From Tateyamaria sp947503385 (GTDB taxonomy: Bacteria > Pseudomonadota > Alphaproteobacteria > Rhodobacterales > Rhodobacteraceae), in NCBI RefSeq assembly GCF_051195235.1, contig NZ_JBNFZM010000001.1:1054001-1118000 (forward strand): 64,000 bases of DNA. Direction: 5' to 3'. Made by a program: the position numbers and the translations under genes. Shown here in pieces: positions 1-8,276 of this stretch. The stretch's first letter is position 1, and every line of letters begins with the position of its first letter. Under the pieces are notes generated by a model. It had not been told where the DNA came from and made no database searches. It saw only the letters and a program-made list of their open reading frames with translations.

Positions 1-360
1 GGGGTGCTGTGCCTGTTCCTGCTCGATATGGGCCTTGTCGCGGGGCGGGGCCTGCGCGGCGGGTCGGGTGTGTTGCGTCCGGGTGTGCTGGCCTTTGGCC
101 TGGTTATGCCGCTGGTGGGTGCGTCTGCGGGCCTCGTCGCTGGTTTGCTCCTCGGCCTGTCCACGGGAGGTGTTGCGCTGTTCATGGTGCTGTCTGCGTC
201 GGCCAGCTATATCGCCGTGCCCGCAGCCATGCGCGTTGCTCTGCCCGAGGCGAACCCGTCGATCTATCTGACGCTGAGCCTTGGCGTCACATTCCCATTT
301 AACCTCACCATTGGTTTGCCCGTCTATGTGGCGGTGGCCAGTGCGCTGACCGGAGGCTAA
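1..360 (+). CDS. sbtA: Sodium-dependent bicarbonate permease, SbtA family (5' end outside window)
   Basis: Only the last ~119 codons are visible; the frame is open back to base 1, so the real start lies outside the window. The segment is almost entirely hydrophobic with Gly/Ala-rich helices and an internal acidic loop (MRVALPEANPSIY), as in the C-terminal half of the SbtA (formerly DUF897) inner-membrane Na+/bicarbonate symporters. The next gene encodes a small PII-like protein, as in cyanobacterial sbtA-sbtB pairs, which strengthens the call. By family knowledge it would import bicarbonate into the cytoplasm. In a heterotrophic alphaproteobacterium the purpose may be anaplerotic carboxylation; that is inference. 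Confidence 0.72.
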   Translation, partial: GVLCLFLLDMGLVAGRGLRGGSGVLRPGVLAFGLVMPLVGASAGLVAGLLLGLSTGGVALFMVLSASASYIAVPAAMRVALPEANPSIYLTLSLGVTFPFNLTIGLPVYVAVASALTGG

Positions 361-363
361 GCC

Positions 364-675
364 ATGCAGACCCATCAGGCCAAACGCGTGGCCATCATCA
401 TCGAACAGGTCATGGAATCGCGCCTCACCGGCGCGCTCGAAGATGCTGGCGTGACCGGATTCACCATCCTGCCTGTGTTGGGCGGGTCAGGCCGCTCCGG
501 CGCATGGAGCCGCGAAGGGCAGGTCAGCCGTGGCACCGGTATGGTGCAGGTTGTTTGCATCATCCGGCCCGAACGGCTGGACGCGATGCTTGAGGCGGCG
601 TTTGCCGTGGTTGAGCGCCATATCGGCGTGGTCACGGTCAGTGATTGCGAGGTGCTTCGGGCCGAACGGTTCTGA
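364..675 (+). CDS. sbtB: PII-like signalling protein (SbtB-type partner of SbtA)
   Basis: The 103-residue product has the size and beta-alpha-beta pattern of PII/PII-like proteins: VAIIIEQVMESRLTGALEDAG at the N-terminus, a T-loop-like stretch rich in Gly/Ser/Arg (GGSGRSGAWSREG), then VQVVCIIRPERLDAML and a C-terminal strand VTVSDCEVLRAERF. It starts 3 bases after the permease stop, with a GGAGG ribosome site inside the end of that gene, so the pair is translationally linked. By analogy with SbtB it would bind an adenine nucleotide and gate the permease. It lacks the Cys-Gly-Pro redox loop reported at the C-terminus of some cyanobacterial SbtB proteins. A generic PII-like role remains possible. 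Confidence 0.75.
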   Translation: MQTHQAKRVAIIIEQVMESRLTGALEDAGVTGFTILPVLGGSGRSGAWSREGQVSRGTGMVQVVCIIRPERLDAMLEAAFAVVERHIGVVTVSDCEVLRAERF

Positions 676-682
676 ACACGCG

Positions 683-719
683 AAAAAGGGCGCGCCATGT
701 CCGAAGACATCGCGCGCCC
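683..719 (-). terminator. Rho-independent terminator (minus strand, possibly bidirectional)
   Basis: A 14-bp stem with one mismatch (GGGCGCGC... on each arm) closes on a 4-base loop (CGAA on the plus strand, TTCG on the minus strand). On the minus strand it is followed by five T, so it should stop transcripts coming from the small minus-strand ORF at 801-950. Its position just after the stop of the PII-like gene suggests it may also block plus-strand readthrough. Confidence 0.75.
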
Positions 720-800
720 ATCACTCGTACTTACCCAACAGACACTCGTTACCCAACTGATCCAAGGCCAACCGTCGTCGCATGAATGCGCCACGCAGGC

Positions 801-950
801 TCAATACCGGATTGGTTTGCGGGACAGTTCTTTGGCGAAGAGATTTGACATCTCTTCTCGCGTCACCTTAGCCCGGCGTTCTGCCTTGGCTGGATACCCA
901 TCGTTTTGTTTCCACATTGCGCCCATCAGCGCTGTGAACCACATCGTCAT
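801..950 (-). CDS. Small protein of 49 residues, unknown function
   Basis: A short minus-strand frame opens with ATG at 950, directly after a strong ribosome site (AGAGGTGATGGG), and ends with TGA at 801. The product starts MTMWFTALMGAMWKQNDGY and continues with a charged helix (AKAERRAKVTREEMSNLF) ending RKPIRY. A terminator on the same strand lies about 80 bases downstream. The N-terminal stretch is hydrophobic and amphipathic, so membrane association is possible. I recognise no family. Support comes from the ribosome site, the terminator and the non-random composition. About 275 bases between this ORF's start and the gene ending at 1226 are otherwise non-coding. Confidence 0.55.
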   Translation of the reverse strand: MTMWFTALMGAMWKQNDGYPAKAERRAKVTREEMSNLFAKELSRKPIRY

Positions 951-1150
951 CCCATCACCTCTTTTAACTCACGCCCGGCCCCCCGGCCGGACACGACGCG
1001 GCCCCCCCGGACCCATCGTTGAGGTGTTTATGCCAGTGGGAAATTACTAACGGCTTACCGAACTGATTTCACTTGCAGCTAAGTTTGACGTTTTGTATTT
1101 TATGACGTTATTTCAGGGGCTTGAATGGGTTTCGTAGATGCCTAAAATGC

Positions 1151-1191
1151 AAAATGTCCGCCCAAAAATCTAAGCTGTTTGAGCGGACATT
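1151..1191 (-). terminator. Likely Rho-independent terminator for the DUF4139 gene
   Basis: Inverted arms at 1153-1166 and 1178-1191 (AATGTCCGCYCAAA on the minus strand) form a 14-bp stem with one non-Watson-Crick position. On the minus strand the stem is followed by TTGCATTTT. It lies 35 bases beyond the stop codon at 1226. The T-run is interrupted, so termination may be partial. Confidence 0.6.
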
Positions 1192-1225
1192 CTGATGTGT
1201 TCATCTGTTGGTAAGGTTTGACGCT

Positions 1226-2845
1226 CTATCGCAGCACCTGTCCCTCGGGCCATGTGATTCGAGTCTCAATTGCGATGCGCCGGGTTTGGCCGGGCTCCAG
1301 CGTCAAATCCCACGCAAGAATGCCGCGCCGGTCATCGACGCCGTCCACATCCGGGGCGGGTGAGGCGTTCCAGTCGATCACGAGATCCTCCTGTTCTGAG
1401 TAGGGCACGCTTTCCCGCAATTCGACGTCCCATGCGCGCGCGGTCAGGTTTTCAACCTCCAGCCGGATTTCCTCGCGTTCCTCGTTCGACCGGGTGATGA
1501 TGCCCCTGTCGCCTTCGTTCCGGTCCAGCACAGTCCGGGTAATGCGTAGGCCTTCGATGGGGCCAAAGAACATATCGGTGTCGGCATTGGGCGGCAGGGT
1601 ACCCATCTGTGTGATCCCGACCAGTTGGCCGTCAACATAAAGCGTCGCCTGACCCGGTAACAGGATCTCGGGCGAGGTGTTGGTAAAGGCCACCTGCCGG
1701 AACGCGGTTTCGTTGAGGCGCGGCACAGCGCGCGCGCTGAGACCGGCGTCAAAGTCGAGCGTGTCGAGCGCGATTTGCAGGGCGTCGCGACCGGTCGGGA
1801 CGGTGACTGTGCCGGGCAAGGCGTAGCTTACACCAACGCCGGAAAAGTCGGCCAGTGCGACCGCCTCTTCGATCACGGGTTCGGGCATCTCAACCTCGGC
1901 CATGTCCGCAGACAGGCTTGCCCCGCGCGAGGTGACTTGCAGTTTGCGCAGTTCAGCAGGGTCCTGAATCCGGCGCAGTAAGGGCCAGAGCGTGCCCGGA
2001 TCGGTGCCCTGAAACGGCGACAGGGTGGATAGGGTGAGGCTGACATTTGACCAGTCTTCATCGCTGTTTTGCTGAATTGACGCCCCCCGGTCGATGCGCA
2101 GCGTATCGTCGTTGTCGAGGTAGGCGCGATAGACAGGCATCCACGAGACGGATTGCGAGATATAGCGCACGGTCAGGGTCGCAGGTCCATCCGTCTGAGC
2201 AGACACGTTGAGTGTCAGCGCGGCTGGGTTTTTGTTGGGTGAACTCGCCGCCTCCAACGCTGCCTGTGCTTCTGCCACGGCAAAGGCGAGGTCATCGCGG
2301 CCCGCGCGCAGGCTGCGCGCCTCGGCGGTTGCTTCGGTGATGGCAGTCCTTGCGGCGGTGCCGTCGGAGGCGATCAACTGGCCAATGGCACGCAGCGCGT
2401 CCACATCCAGCGCGGCTTCGTCCGGCAGGGTGATTCCGTTGAGAAAGGTGATCTGGTCTTGGGCCGCCTGCGCACGCGCCTCAGCCAGTGCGATGGCATC
2501 ATCGCGCGCGGCGAGCGCATCTATGGCAACATCCAGTGCCGCTTTAGCCGCCAGCCACTCGGGTGTGCGCGGTGTGCGATAGGGTGTTTCGTCCTGTTCG
2601 GACCAACTGCGCGACTGCACGGTCGCACCGCTCAGGGAGATGTCAATGGCGCTGGGGTCGGTAAAACGGGGCATATCAGCGATCACCAGAGAGTGATCCC
2701 CGGCAGGGATGTCAAAGCTGAGGCTGCGGGTAATCACCGCGCCTGACGCGTAGGCCGTCACCGCCTTAGGTGGCGCATCCAGCGTGATTGTGTCCGACAG
2801 TAGCGGATGAGGCAGAAGAGCGAGGCAGAAGGCAAGAGCGCGCAT
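1226..2845 (-). CDS. DUF4139 (MuiA-like) secreted protein
   Basis: The 539-residue product has a signal peptide from the chosen start (MRALAFCLALLPHPLLSD), a DUF4140-like N-terminal beta domain (PPKAVTAYASGAVITRS), a long Ala-rich coiled coil (residues ~95-200, EARAQAAQDQ...), and a C-terminal DUF4139 beta-rich domain with the signature VSWMPVYRAYLD. This is the layout of the mucoidy-inhibitor-A-like family, probably periplasmic; the biochemical role is unknown. The frame is open 26 codons further upstream, but only the Met at 2845 gives a signal peptide. It is transcribed divergently from the gene starting at 2969. A terminator candidate lies just downstream. Confidence 0.8.
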   Translation of the reverse strand: MRALAFCLALLPHPLLSDTITLDAPPKAVTAYASGAVITRSLSFDIPAGDHSLVIADMPRFTDPSAIDISLSGATVQSRSWSEQDETPYRTPRTPEWLAAKAALDVAIDALAARDDAIALAEARAQAAQDQITFLNGITLPDEAALDVDALRAIGQLIASDGTAARTAITEATAEARSLRAGRDDLAFAVAEAQAALEAASSPNKNPAALTLNVSAQTDGPATLTVRYISQSVSWMPVYRAYLDNDDTLRIDRGASIQQNSDEDWSNVSLTLSTLSPFQGTDPGTLWPLLRRIQDPAELRKLQVTSRGASLSADMAEVEMPEPVIEEAVALADFSGVGVSYALPGTVTVPTGRDALQIALDTLDFDAGLSARAVPRLNETAFRQVAFTNTSPEILLPGQATLYVDGQLVGITQMGTLPPNADTDMFFGPIEGLRITRTVLDRNEGDRGIITRSNEEREEIRLEVENLTARAWDVELRESVPYSEQEDLVIDWNASPAPDVDGVDDRRGILAWDLTLEPGQTRRIAIETRITWPEGQVLR

Positions 2846-2968
2846 GAGCAACCTATTTTCTGGAAGTGCGATAAGCAGAGCGTGCCGCGAACACAGCACA
2901 AAGGGAAAGGGGAATTTGTACAATACGCGTGCAAGGAATGCTTAACCATGCTGTGCCAACGTGGCGGC

Positions 2969-3439
2969 ATGAACATGGAACGCGTTGAAATCCGGCTGCC
3001 GTCGCAGCTTCTGTTTGCGGCACAGACCCTCGCTGGGGCGCGGGATGTGTCCCTTGGTCAACTGGTTCGCGATGCGTTGGATCAGGAAGTGCGACGATCT
3101 GCCAAACCGAAGACGCGCACATGCGCGGATGAGGCGCTCGTCGCGCGCTTGCAGCGGCTCCTCGCTGCGGACATCGCCAGTGCCACATCCTGGGCACATC
3201 TGGAGCGTTTATTGCGGTCGCGTGGCTACAAGGTCGAACCGGCGGGTGGTGGGTTGAACTTGCATGATGCGCAGGGCCGCCGTTTGTGCAAAACGTCCGA
3301 ACTCGGGTTTGGCTATGGCCGTCTGGTCAAACGCTTCGGTGCACCGATGCCAGGCCATCCGCACCGTATGGCCCATTTGCTTGCCGGAGCCCGCGACGTC
3401 GCGGACTCCGATGATTTCGACGTGTTCGAGCCGTTCTAA
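2969..3439 (+). CDS. Hypothetical protein with ribbon-helix-helix-like N-terminus
   Basis: The 156-residue product begins MNMERVEIRLPSQLLF, followed by SLGQLVRDALDQEVRR. A short basic strand followed by two helices resembles a ribbon-helix-helix DNA-binding fold. The second half (LLRSRGYKVEPAGGGLNLHD, then GFGYGRLVKRFG) resembles the small C-terminal module seen in some relaxases, where L..RGY, a D..G turn and a final L..RFG recur. I chose the Met at 2969; 2948 and 2975 are also possible. The 3' end overlaps the end of asd by 4 bases (convergent). The resemblance is by eye only, and no mobile-element genes are adjacent. Confidence 0.6.
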   Translation: MNMERVEIRLPSQLLFAAQTLAGARDVSLGQLVRDALDQEVRRSAKPKTRTCADEALVARLQRLLAADIASATSWAHLERLLRSRGYKVEPAGGGLNLHDAQGRRLCKTSELGFGYGRLVKRFGAPMPGHPHRMAHLLAGARDVADSDDFDVFEPF

Positions 3440-4458
3440 CCCTTCTTGAGCACCCGGTTGCCCAGAAGTTCTGCGATCTGCACGGCGTTCAGCGCAGCAC
3501 CTTTGCGCAGGTTGTCGCTGACGCACCAGAAGTTCAAACCGTTGTCTATTGTGGAATCCTGACGGATGCGGCTGATGAACGTGGCAAAATCGCCGACACA
3601 TTCGATCGGCGTGACGTAACCGCCGTCCTCGCGCTTATCGATCACCATGATGCCCGGCGCTTCGCGCAGGATATCGCGCGCTTCGTCCTCATCGAGGAAA
3701 TCCTCGGTCTCGATATTCACCGCCTCGGAATGGCCCACAAACACAGGGACGCGCACGCAAGTGGCCGTGACCTTGATCTTGGGATCAACGATCTTTTTCG
3801 TTTCGGCGACCATCTTCCACTCTTCTTTGGTGGAGCCGTCATCCATGAACACGTCAATATGCGGGATCACGTTGAACGCGATCTGCTTCTGGAACTTCTT
3901 TACCTGAATGTCAGATGTCGGATTGTAGACCGCCTTGGTCTGGTCCCACAGCTCATCCATCCCTTCCTTGCCCGCGCCGGACACGGATTGGTAGGTCGAC
4001 ACCACCACACGCTTGATCGTCGCGCGGTCGTGCAGTGGTTTCAGCGCCACAACCATCTGCGCGGTGGAGCAGTTCGGGTTGGCGATGATGTTCTTCTTTG
4101 CATAACCCTCGATGGCGTCGGCGTTCACCTCGGGCACAATCAGCGGCACGTCCGGATCATAGCGGTAAAGCGACGAGTTATCGATGACCACGCAACCGGC
4201 CTTGGCGGCCTTGGGCGCATATGTCTTGGTCGCGTCGGAGCCGATGGCAAACAGCGCCATGTCCCACCCCGTGAAGTCAAACGTGTCGAGGTCCTTCGTC
4301 TTCAGCGTCTCATCCCCAAAGGACACTTCCGTGCCCAGCGAACGACGGCTTGCCAGAACGGCAATCTCGTCCACAGGAAACTGGCGCTCGGCCAGAATGT
4401 TCAGCATTTCGCGGCCCACATTGCCGGTGGCGCCCGCGACGACGACACGATACCCCAT
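3436..4458 (-). CDS. asd: Aspartate-semialdehyde dehydrogenase
   Basis: The enzyme reduces aspartyl-4-phosphate to aspartate semialdehyde with NADPH, the branch point to lysine, diaminopimelate, threonine and methionine. The 340-residue protein has the N-terminal Rossmann motif GATGNVGREML, the catalytic Cys in NPNCSTAQM (around residue 130) and the substrate-binding segment VPVFVGHSEAVNIE. Length fits the family. The Met at 4458 is preferred because it sits behind AAAAGGAG and starts directly at the Rossmann strand (MGYRVVVAGATG); the upstream extension is not conserved in character. It appears monocistronic, with the MFS gene upstream on the same strand after a 65-base gap. Confidence 0.96.
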   Translation of the reverse strand: MGYRVVVAGATGNVGREMLNILAERQFPVDEIAVLASRRSLGTEVSFGDETLKTKDLDTFDFTGWDMALFAIGSDATKTYAPKAAKAGCVVIDNSSLYRYDPDVPLIVPEVNADAIEGYAKKNIIANPNCSTAQMVVALKPLHDRATIKRVVVSTYQSVSGAGKEGMDELWDQTKAVYNPTSDIQVKKFQKQIAFNVIPHIDVFMDDGSTKEEWKMVAETKKIVDPKIKVTATCVRVPVFVGHSEAVNIETEDFLDEDEARDILREAPGIMVIDKREDGGYVTPIECVGDFATFISRIRQDSTIDNGLNFWCVSDNLRKGAALNAVQIAELLGNRVLKKG

Positions 4459-4523
4459 AATTGACTCCTTTTCGGGTAGGTGCGTGCGCCTTATACCCAA
4501 AGGATGCTGGGGGGAAGGGGCCG

Positions 4524-5696
4524 TTAGTCGCGGCTGTCGCGGGTGAGGGCATAGAGCATCACACCAACCAGCAACGCCGCCGCAAAAAAGCCAAGGATGG
4601 CTGTGTAGGGCGCCGTTGGATCACCGCCCGCCGTTGCCGTGTGGATGCGCCCCGAGATGGTCTGCATCACGCCCACGCCGCCAATGCCAAACAGGTTCAT
4701 CAACGTGACACCCCGCCCGGTCAGGTGAACTGGGAAAAAGCTGCGCGCATGGGCGATGATCACTGGAAATGTCGCGCCGAAAAACCCAATGGCGGACATC
4801 AGCGCGATGGACAGCCACGGGTCCACACCAATCCACGTGATGAGGGCGGCGAGCAGGGCCACCGTGATAACGTTGCCGCCAAAAACCACCCATTTGCGGG
4901 TGCCAAGGATGCGATCCAGTGGCCCATACGCGATGGTGCCCACGATCATGGCAAGGCTCATCACCAACGTGCCGACGCCAATCTGTGCCACGCTCATGTC
5001 GAATACGTCGCGCAGGTAGGGCCCGATCCACAGGCCGCGCACCGCGGCGACAGGCGCATAATTGACGAACATCAACGGAAAGATCAGCCACAGGATCGGC
5101 ATTCGCAACAGGTCAAACAAAGACCCCGCGCCAGCGGTTTCGGCCCGCGCCGGGTCCCGGATCGTCACAAGGCACCCAAGTGCGATCACAGCGCTGACCG
5201 CCGCAAGCGCCCACATGGCGTTACGCCAACCGATGGTTTCGGCGGCAAAGGCCATCGGGTAGCTTGAAATCAGGTTGCCGATGGTGCCGACTCCGATCAT
5301 CAGCGCCGCAAGGGTGGCGAATTTCGCCGGGTCAAATTCACGCGCAAAAATGTAAAAGCTTGCCATGAGCACGGGCGAACAGCCGATACCGATCAACAAC
5401 ATCGCCGCGTGTATGTAGATCGGGCCTTGCGCCACAGCAAACAGCGCCGCCCCACCGCCGCCTCCGATCAGGAACAGCCAGCCCGCTGTCCGGCGCGGGC
5501 CAATCGTGTCCAGTGCCCAGCCCACGGGGATCTGCATCGCGGCAAAGGACAGAAACCAAATGCCAGATGCCGTGGCCAGCACATCCGGCCCAACGCCCAA
5601 CGTATCCTGCAACGGGGCCGTCAGCACGGCCAGAAAGGCGCGAAAAAACTGGCTGAGCACATAGGCCAGCGCCAGCAAAAGCAATCCGGTGTTCAT
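4524..5696 (-). CDS. Major facilitator superfamily transporter
   Basis: The 390-residue product has about twelve hydrophobic segments. The MFS loop-2/3 region reads GWALDTIGPRRTAGW, matching the G-x-x-x-D-x-x-G-x-R-x-x pattern, and a second copy in the C-terminal half reads GPLDRILGTRKWV. The start at 5696 (MNTGLLLLALAYVLSQF) follows GGAGACATC; the longer upstream frame is a shadow. The substrate cannot be named. It lies between asd and the divergent DUF3095 gene, neither of which indicates a substrate. Confidence 0.85.
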   Translation of the reverse strand: MNTGLLLLALAYVLSQFFRAFLAVLTAPLQDTLGVGPDVLATASGIWFLSFAAMQIPVGWALDTIGPRRTAGWLFLIGGGGGAALFAVAQGPIYIHAAMLLIGIGCSPVLMASFYIFAREFDPAKFATLAALMIGVGTIGNLISSYPMAFAAETIGWRNAMWALAAVSAVIALGCLVTIRDPARAETAGAGSLFDLLRMPILWLIFPLMFVNYAPVAAVRGLWIGPYLRDVFDMSVAQIGVGTLVMSLAMIVGTIAYGPLDRILGTRKWVVFGGNVITVALLAALITWIGVDPWLSIALMSAIGFFGATFPVIIAHARSFFPVHLTGRGVTLMNLFGIGGVGVMQTISGRIHTATAGGDPTAPYTAILGFFAAALLVGVMLYALTRDSRD

Positions 5697-5792
5697 GATG
5701 TCTCCGATCCCTTGCCGTGACGTGGCATGGGACCCGGGCTGACGCAAGGTGGATTGCCGTGCTAGGCTGATCCGAATTGACGGAGTGCCCCC

Positions 5793-6911
5793 ATGTTCTA
5801 CGACACTTTGCCCCGGCATCAGGCCTTTGCGCCGCTGGCAGATCCGGCAAATTACACGCCGCTGCCCGCGGATTGGGTTGTGGGCACCTCCGACATCGTC
5901 GGCTCGACCAAGGCGATATCCGAAGGGCGCTACAAAACCGTGAACATGATTGGCGCGGCTGTCATCTCGGCCCAGATCAACGGGGCCGAAGGCCGGGCAT
6001 TTCCCTATGTGTTTGGCGGGGACGGTGCCGCATTCGCCCACCCGCCGGAACATGCAGATGCAGCGCGCGCGGCGCTGGCAGCGGTGCAGGTCTGGGCGCG
6101 CGAAGAGTTCGATATGGGCCTCCGCGTCGGGCTCTATCCCGTATCGGACATCCGAGCGGGCGGGCGCGAGGTCGCCGTGGCGCGCTATCAGGTGACGGAC
6201 GGCGTGGATTACGCGATGTTCGCCGGCGGCGGCGTCGCATGGGCCGAGGCGCAGATGAAAGCGGGGCAGGACACCGTGCCTGCTGCCCCTCCGGGCACCA
6301 AACCCAACCTCGAAGGGCTAAGCTGCCGCTGGAGCCACATGAAAGCGCGGCAGGGCACGATCCTCTCCGTTCTGATCCAGCCCGCCCCCGGCGCGCCACC
6401 AAAAGCGGTGGCAGGCGTGATCGAAGAGGTGCTGGAGGTTCTGCGCCACCTCGACCGTGGCGGTCACCCGATCCCGCCCGAAGGCCCGGCGCTCACATGG
6501 CCCAAAAACGCTGCTGACATGGAGGCGCGCGTGCCTCAGGCAGACGGCGCAGCGCCCAGCAAGGGCAAAGTCACATTCGAACTGCTCATGGCATTCCTGT
6601 TTCTCAAGACCAACCTCAAGCTGGGCGGCTTTGATCCCGGCCATTACCGAAAGGTCGTGGGGCTGAACGCCGATTTTCGCAAGTTTGACGATGGGCTCAA
6701 GATGACCATCGACTGTGACGCGGCGACAGTGGCGCGCCTGCGCGCCGTGCTTGAGGCGGCAGAGGGCGTCGTGCAGTTTGGCCTGCATGAACAGGACGAG
6801 GCGATGATGACCTGCATCGTGCCCTCGATCATGGAGGACACCCATGTGCATTTCATCGACGGTGCGGCGGGCGGGTATACGCAGGCCGCGCTGGGGCTGA
6901 AGGGCGGGTAG
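5793..6911 (+). CDS. DUF3095 protein, adenylate/guanylate cyclase-like
   Basis: The 372-residue product matches the DUF3095 family as I know it. The N-terminal half resembles a nucleotide cyclase fold: DIVGSTKAI stands where class III cyclases carry the first metal-binding Asp, and FPYVFGGDGAAFAHP matches the second Asp hairpin (GGDG). The C-terminal half (VTFELLMAFLFLKTNL, then FRKFDDGLKMTIDC) is specific to the family. No transmembrane segment is visible, so it should be cytoplasmic. Catalysis has not, to my knowledge, been shown for this family. It stands alone, divergent from the MFS gene, and is followed after 33 bases by a VOC protein. Confidence 0.8.
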   Translation: MFYDTLPRHQAFAPLADPANYTPLPADWVVGTSDIVGSTKAISEGRYKTVNMIGAAVISAQINGAEGRAFPYVFGGDGAAFAHPPEHADAARAALAAVQVWAREEFDMGLRVGLYPVSDIRAGGREVAVARYQVTDGVDYAMFAGGGVAWAEAQMKAGQDTVPAAPPGTKPNLEGLSCRWSHMKARQGTILSVLIQPAPGAPPKAVAGVIEEVLEVLRHLDRGGHPIPPEGPALTWPKNAADMEARVPQADGAAPSKGKVTFELLMAFLFLKTNLKLGGFDPGHYRKVVGLNADFRKFDDGLKMTIDCDAATVARLRAVLEAAEGVVQFGLHEQDEAMMTCIVPSIMEDTHVHFIDGAAGGYTQAALGLKGG

Positions 6912-6944
6912 ATTTGATGCCGCCCCTGCGCTAGGTGTCACGCC

Positions 6945-7355
6945 ATGACCTTGTTTCACCTTGCCTTTAACGTCGCCGATCTGGATGCCACCCGGGCCTT
7001 TTATGGCGACCTGCTGGGCTGTGCCGAAGGGCGTAGCACGGACACATGGGTCGATTTCAACTTTTTCGGCCACCAGATCAGCTGCCATCTGGGCGCGCCC
7101 TTTGCCAGCGCGCCCACTGGCAAGGTGGGCGATCACGATGTGCCGATGCCCCATTTCGGCGCTGTTTTGCCGATGGCCGATTGGCGCGCACTCGCCGACC
7201 GGTTGGACGCGGCAGGTGTTGATTTCGTGCTTGCCCCGCACGTCCGGTTCGAAGGACAGCCCGGTGAACAGGCCACCATGTTCTTGACCGATCCGTCCGG
7301 CAACCCGATCGAGATCAAGGGCATGACCGATCTTGCACGGGCTTTCGACACATGA
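6945..7355 (+). CDS. VOC family protein (glyoxalase/dioxygenase fold)
   Basis: This 136-residue protein has the two beta-alpha-beta-beta-beta modules of the vicinal oxygen chelate superfamily: FHLAFNVADLDATRAFYGDLLG at the start and MFLTDPSGNPIEIKGM near the end. The first His (FHLAF) and the Glu of NPIEIKG are in the positions of metal ligands. Its stop overlaps the start of the downstream dehydrogenase by four bases (ATGA), implying translational coupling and possibly a shared substrate. The reaction is unknown. Confidence 0.82.
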   Translation: MTLFHLAFNVADLDATRAFYGDLLGCAEGRSTDTWVDFNFFGHQISCHLGAPFASAPTGKVGDHDVPMPHFGAVLPMADWRALADRLDAAGVDFVLAPHVRFEGQPGEQATMFLTDPSGNPIEIKGMTDLARAFDT

Positions 7356-8275
7356 GCGTCAACGTCCTCTTCGCCGCAACCAAAGCCCGCTGGGAAGAAT
7401 ACCGCGACCCCCTGCACGCCGCGCTGTCCGAAGTGGGCGTAACGGCGAAAATCGACATCGATATGGCCCCTCGCCAAGTCGACTACATCGTCTATGCCCC
7501 GAATTCCGAGGTGCAGGATTTTACCCCATACACCCGGGCCAAGGCGGTGCTGAACCTTTGGGCCGGGGTCGAGGCGGTGGTACATAACCCAACCCTCAAA
7601 ATCCCGCTTTGCCGGATGGTGGACCCGGCCCTGACCCAAGGCATGGTGGAATGGGTGACCGGGCACATCCTGCGCCTGCATCTGGGCATGGACGCCCACA
7701 TCACCGCCAGCCCCGGCACGTGGAGACCCGTAGCGCCGCCACTGGCCTTTGACACGCGCGTAACGGTTCTTGGCTTGGGCGAGCTGGGCCTCGCCTGCGC
7801 CGAAGCGCTCAAGGGGCTTGGCTTTGACGTCGCAGGTTGGAGCCGGACGCCGAAGGACATTCCGGGGATTACCGGTTTTCACGGCCTCGATGAGGCGCTC
7901 GCGCGGGCTGACTACGCGGTGCTGCTGCTGCCTGCGACATCAGACACCGAAAACACCCTGAACGCGCGCACATTGGCGCTGATGCCCGCCGGGGCGCGCA
8001 TCCTCAACCCCGGCCGCGGTCCACTGATCGACGACAAGGCGCTGCTCAATGCGCTCGACACCGGACATATCGCCCACGCCACGCTGGACGTGTTCCGGAC
8101 CGAACCACTGCCACCGGGCCACGGCTATTGGCACCACAAATCTGTGACCGTCACCCCCCACGTGGCGTCCGAAACCCGCGCCGCCTATTCCTCGAAAACC
8201 GTGGCCGAAAACATCCGCCGCGGCGAAGCCGGTGAACCCTTCCTGCACCAGGTGGACCGCCGCGCAGGCTACTAG
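7352..8275 (+). CDS. ghrA: Glyoxylate/hydroxypyruvate reductase A-like D-2-hydroxyacid dehydrogenase
   Basis: The 307-residue enzyme belongs to the GhrA branch of the D-isomer 2-hydroxyacid dehydrogenases, which reduce glyoxylate or hydroxypyruvate with NAD(P)H. Visible are the cofactor-binding loop VLGLGELGLACAEAL followed by SRTPK (an S-R after the second strand favours NADPH), the NPGRGPLID segment, and the His-containing VTPHVASET near the C-terminus. It overlaps the preceding VOC gene by ATGA, so the two form one unit. Substrate preference is inferred from the subfamily. Confidence 0.85.
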   Translation: MSVNVLFAATKARWEEYRDPLHAALSEVGVTAKIDIDMAPRQVDYIVYAPNSEVQDFTPYTRAKAVLNLWAGVEAVVHNPTLKIPLCRMVDPALTQGMVEWVTGHILRLHLGMDAHITASPGTWRPVAPPLAFDTRVTVLGLGELGLACAEALKGLGFDVAGWSRTPKDIPGITGFHGLDEALARADYAVLLLPATSDTENTLNARTLALMPAGARILNPGRGPLIDDKALLNALDTGHIAHATLDVFRTEPLPPGHGYWHHKSVTVTPHVASETRAAYSSKTVAENIRRGEAGEPFLHQVDRRAGY

Positions 8276-8276
8276 G

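Noticed and set aside
697..1050. 117-residue plus-strand frame after the PII-like gene
   Set aside because: Runs through a terminator stem and is antisense to the better-supported 49-residue ORF with a strong ribosome site.
4461..5267. 268-residue plus-strand frame opposite the MFS transporter
   Set aside because: Charged His/Gln/Asp-rich translation with no motif; the minus strand holds a clear MFS protein.
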